Shown here: one piece after another, positions 63,601 to 64,000 of the stretch
Layout of the letters: each line of letters begins with the position of its first letter
How positions within the stretch are numbered: the stretch's first letter is position 1
From: Parasulfuritortus sp037439465
Lineage (GTDB): Bacteria > Pseudomonadota > Gammaproteobacteria > Burkholderiales > Thiobacillaceae
Direction: 5' to 3'
Length of the DNA stretch: 64,000 nt
Assembly: GCA_037439465.1 (NCBI GenBank)
Contig: JBBIVX010000002.1
Span: 124,001 to 188,000, forward strand
Position numbers and translations under genes: made by a program
The notes under the pieces: generated by a model
Seen by the model: only the letters and a program-made list of their open reading frames with translations
Database searches by the model: none
Told to the model about the DNA's origin: nothing

Positions 63601-64000
63601 AACGTCCGCCAGGCTGACATCGCCGCTCAGCGCCTGTGGCCGGCCGTGCTCGATGGTCAACCAGAAACGCAGGTTGCCGGTGCTGCGCTTCACTGCCTGT
63701 TGCGCCCAGGGCGCCCAGGCATGAAGGGCTCTGGCGGAAGCGCCGTCGGCGCGGGCATAGAGGCGCCCTCCCCAGTCCTGCGGCCGCTCTATCGACTGGC
63801 CGCTGAGGTCGCCGCGCAGGTCCAAGAAACGGCCGGCGCCGGCCGGCGGCACGGCGGTCAGTCCGAAGCGATGGCGGCTGAAATGACTGATGAGGCGGAG
63901 GTTGACCCGATCGAGGGTGAGCGGCGGTGCGTTCAGGGCCTCATCCAGCCAGATCACACGCCCGCCCGAGACGGAGACGGTACGCTGCCGCAGCAGCCAA
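60652..64000 (-). CDS. yhdP: YhdP family AsmA-like lipid-transport protein (5' partial)
   Basis: Reads without a stop to the right edge, so the N-terminus (with its TM anchor) is outside; at least 1,115 residues are present. Long beta-rich periplasmic body of the TIGR02099/DUF3971 kind: GRLYARADGASARALHAWAPWAQQAV, TDHTFFVDKLRFTTADG, PFDRGGGEFQVDVAMRDAVLAYAPDWPRITGIEGLLTFKG, and the C-terminal GDVHIDHGIGYLPDLRINGPAAKIRMNGKIDLAHENQTLRLRVEPRLDEGVALAGAILGGP. YhdP with TamB and YdbH moves phospholipids to the outer membrane. Confidence 0.93.
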   Translation of the reverse strand, partial: WLLRQRTVSVSGGRVIWLDEALNAPPLTLDRVNLRLISHFSRHRFGLTAVPPAGAGRFLDLRGDLSGQSIERPQDWGGRLYARADGASARALHAWAPWAQQAVKRSTGNLRFWLTIEHGRPQALSGDVSLADVAISLDPALPDMVFRQVMGRLGWQRGKTDHTFFVDKLRFTTADGYSAEPATARAVVKPNAAGKVVEANLTIDRLRLETLTALSGALPLPRPWHDWLMTFNPRGYIEHAQISWLGKARFQVKSRFRQVGFNPSVRLPGASGLTGMIEADENQGRLSLDSTQLRFQFDRVFRHPLDFDRAQAELTWRPLAGNGYRFELSRCLLANADLDGQAEGSLTWRGGAAPVLDLHAHLTRGNGTAVWRYLPHQVSDNAYAWLKASLQGGVSPDTRLVLRGPMDRFPFDRGGGEFQVDVAMRDAVLAYAPDWPRITGIEGLLTFKGKAMTIAVERGECLGTRLSQVRAVLPDLHSAIPEILTVDGRANGPGSAFLAFIRQSPVYDYTSRFTETMRTEGDGDLQLRLVLPLRHIEEGKVAGRFHLAGNRVALGPGYPDLEQVSGNLEFTEAWLKGSDISARLYGQPVGLSLASENGGRLRANLRGTLAATTLANWLPAALAPRLTGRAAFQAELGLRQHQPSLKVTSDLAGLAIDLPAPLGKKAEQPVTAQVSLREAGGGTQVSLQFGGLLSAALLRDDKGKDRVAIQLGGMAAPLPKANGVVVRGNLRHLDLDAWRRFDLMAGGAGQTTPGLIDLNLTFNTLQVMDRRLNDINVQATPLNPGWRVKLAGREVQGTLDYAPIPNLPGQRLVGRFDKLVIPRPVPTTPARSVADSAAEWPGEVQIAAKSLVVRDQEIGGLDLRLTQERAGLRVDRLSLDNQFGRLEGGGWLSLSPLRTSEINLRLDTDNLGKLMRRLGYPEGVRGGELAVFGQLNWTGTGDGISLDKLNGKLNLTLKKGRFTQLDPGAGRLLAILSLQALPRHIALDFRDVFSEGFTFDEIHGDVHIDHGIGYLPDLRINGPAAKIRMNGKIDLAHENQTLRLRVEPRLDEGVALAGAILGGPAVGVGALVASKILRDPIAKAAGYEYLVSGTWDSPTVRKLARPVAETAAPAP

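Overview
This is a compact, GC-rich (roughly 65% by eye) chromosomal segment of a Gram-negative proteobacterium, most likely a betaproteobacterium (Nitrosomonadales/Rhodocyclales type). The basis is the ubiJ-ubiB, hemC-hemD-hemX-hemY, pyrR-pyrB-pyrX and cyaY/lptM/lysA neighbourhoods, a Lys/Ala/Pro-repeat histone-like protein, PEP-CTERM-type surface proteins and a multiheme cytochrome c. The species cannot be named from sequence alone. No tRNA, rRNA operon, prophage, intact IS element or CRISPR array was seen.

Layout. 1-13 kb: midA (partial), pterin dehydratase, secA with divergent dciA, shikimate kinase, a VanZ-like protein, a DHH-family protein convergent with a Na+/solute symporter, and ubiJ-ubiB-GAF. 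13-20.4 kb: mtnA-hda, thioredoxin, msrP-msrQ, histone-like protein, lysA-lptM divergent from cyaY, and two degenerate cyclic-nucleotide-binding proteins. 20.4-22.9 kb: a frameshifted hemerythrin gene, a glyoxalase, a REP-like inverted repeat and a surface-protein gene broken by a 23-bp tandem duplication. 22.9-43.1 kb: argH, the hem cluster with a very short hemY, a reductase, epimerase, NamZ-like/DOMON pair, photolyase, the algH-ruvX-pyrR-pyrB-pyrX-metalloprotease operon, a NodIJ-like ABC exporter, a small redox/nucleotide-hydrolase cluster and prlC.

43.1-50.6 kb is the accessory part: a decayed second copy of the DHH/symporter convergent pair flanking a PEP-CTERM gene, then an orphan CZB-domain protein, an OmpR/histidine-kinase pair and a divergent nine-heme secreted cytochrome. 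The 150-bp divergent promoter region carries four CTTAAG half-sites at an exact 11-bp period, a PmrA-type operator array. 50.6-64 kb returns to housekeeping: thioredoxin-TPR, purB, recR, ybaB, dnaX, a PagL-like deacylase, the SRP RNA gene, DAHP synthase, cyclophilin, tldD, nitrilase-family amidase and a partial yhdP.

The two strongest regulatory observations are (i) a phenylalanine-rich leader peptide with terminator and competing antiterminator upstream of the DAHP synthase gene, a classic transcription-attenuation layout, and (ii) the four-site operator array linking the two-component system to the multiheme cytochrome. A second theme is a set of coding sequences altered by small indels: 23-bp and 13-bp tandem duplications, a 1-nt hemerythrin frameshift, and a shikimate kinase frame that runs past its usual end. 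These may be real lesions or assembly errors.
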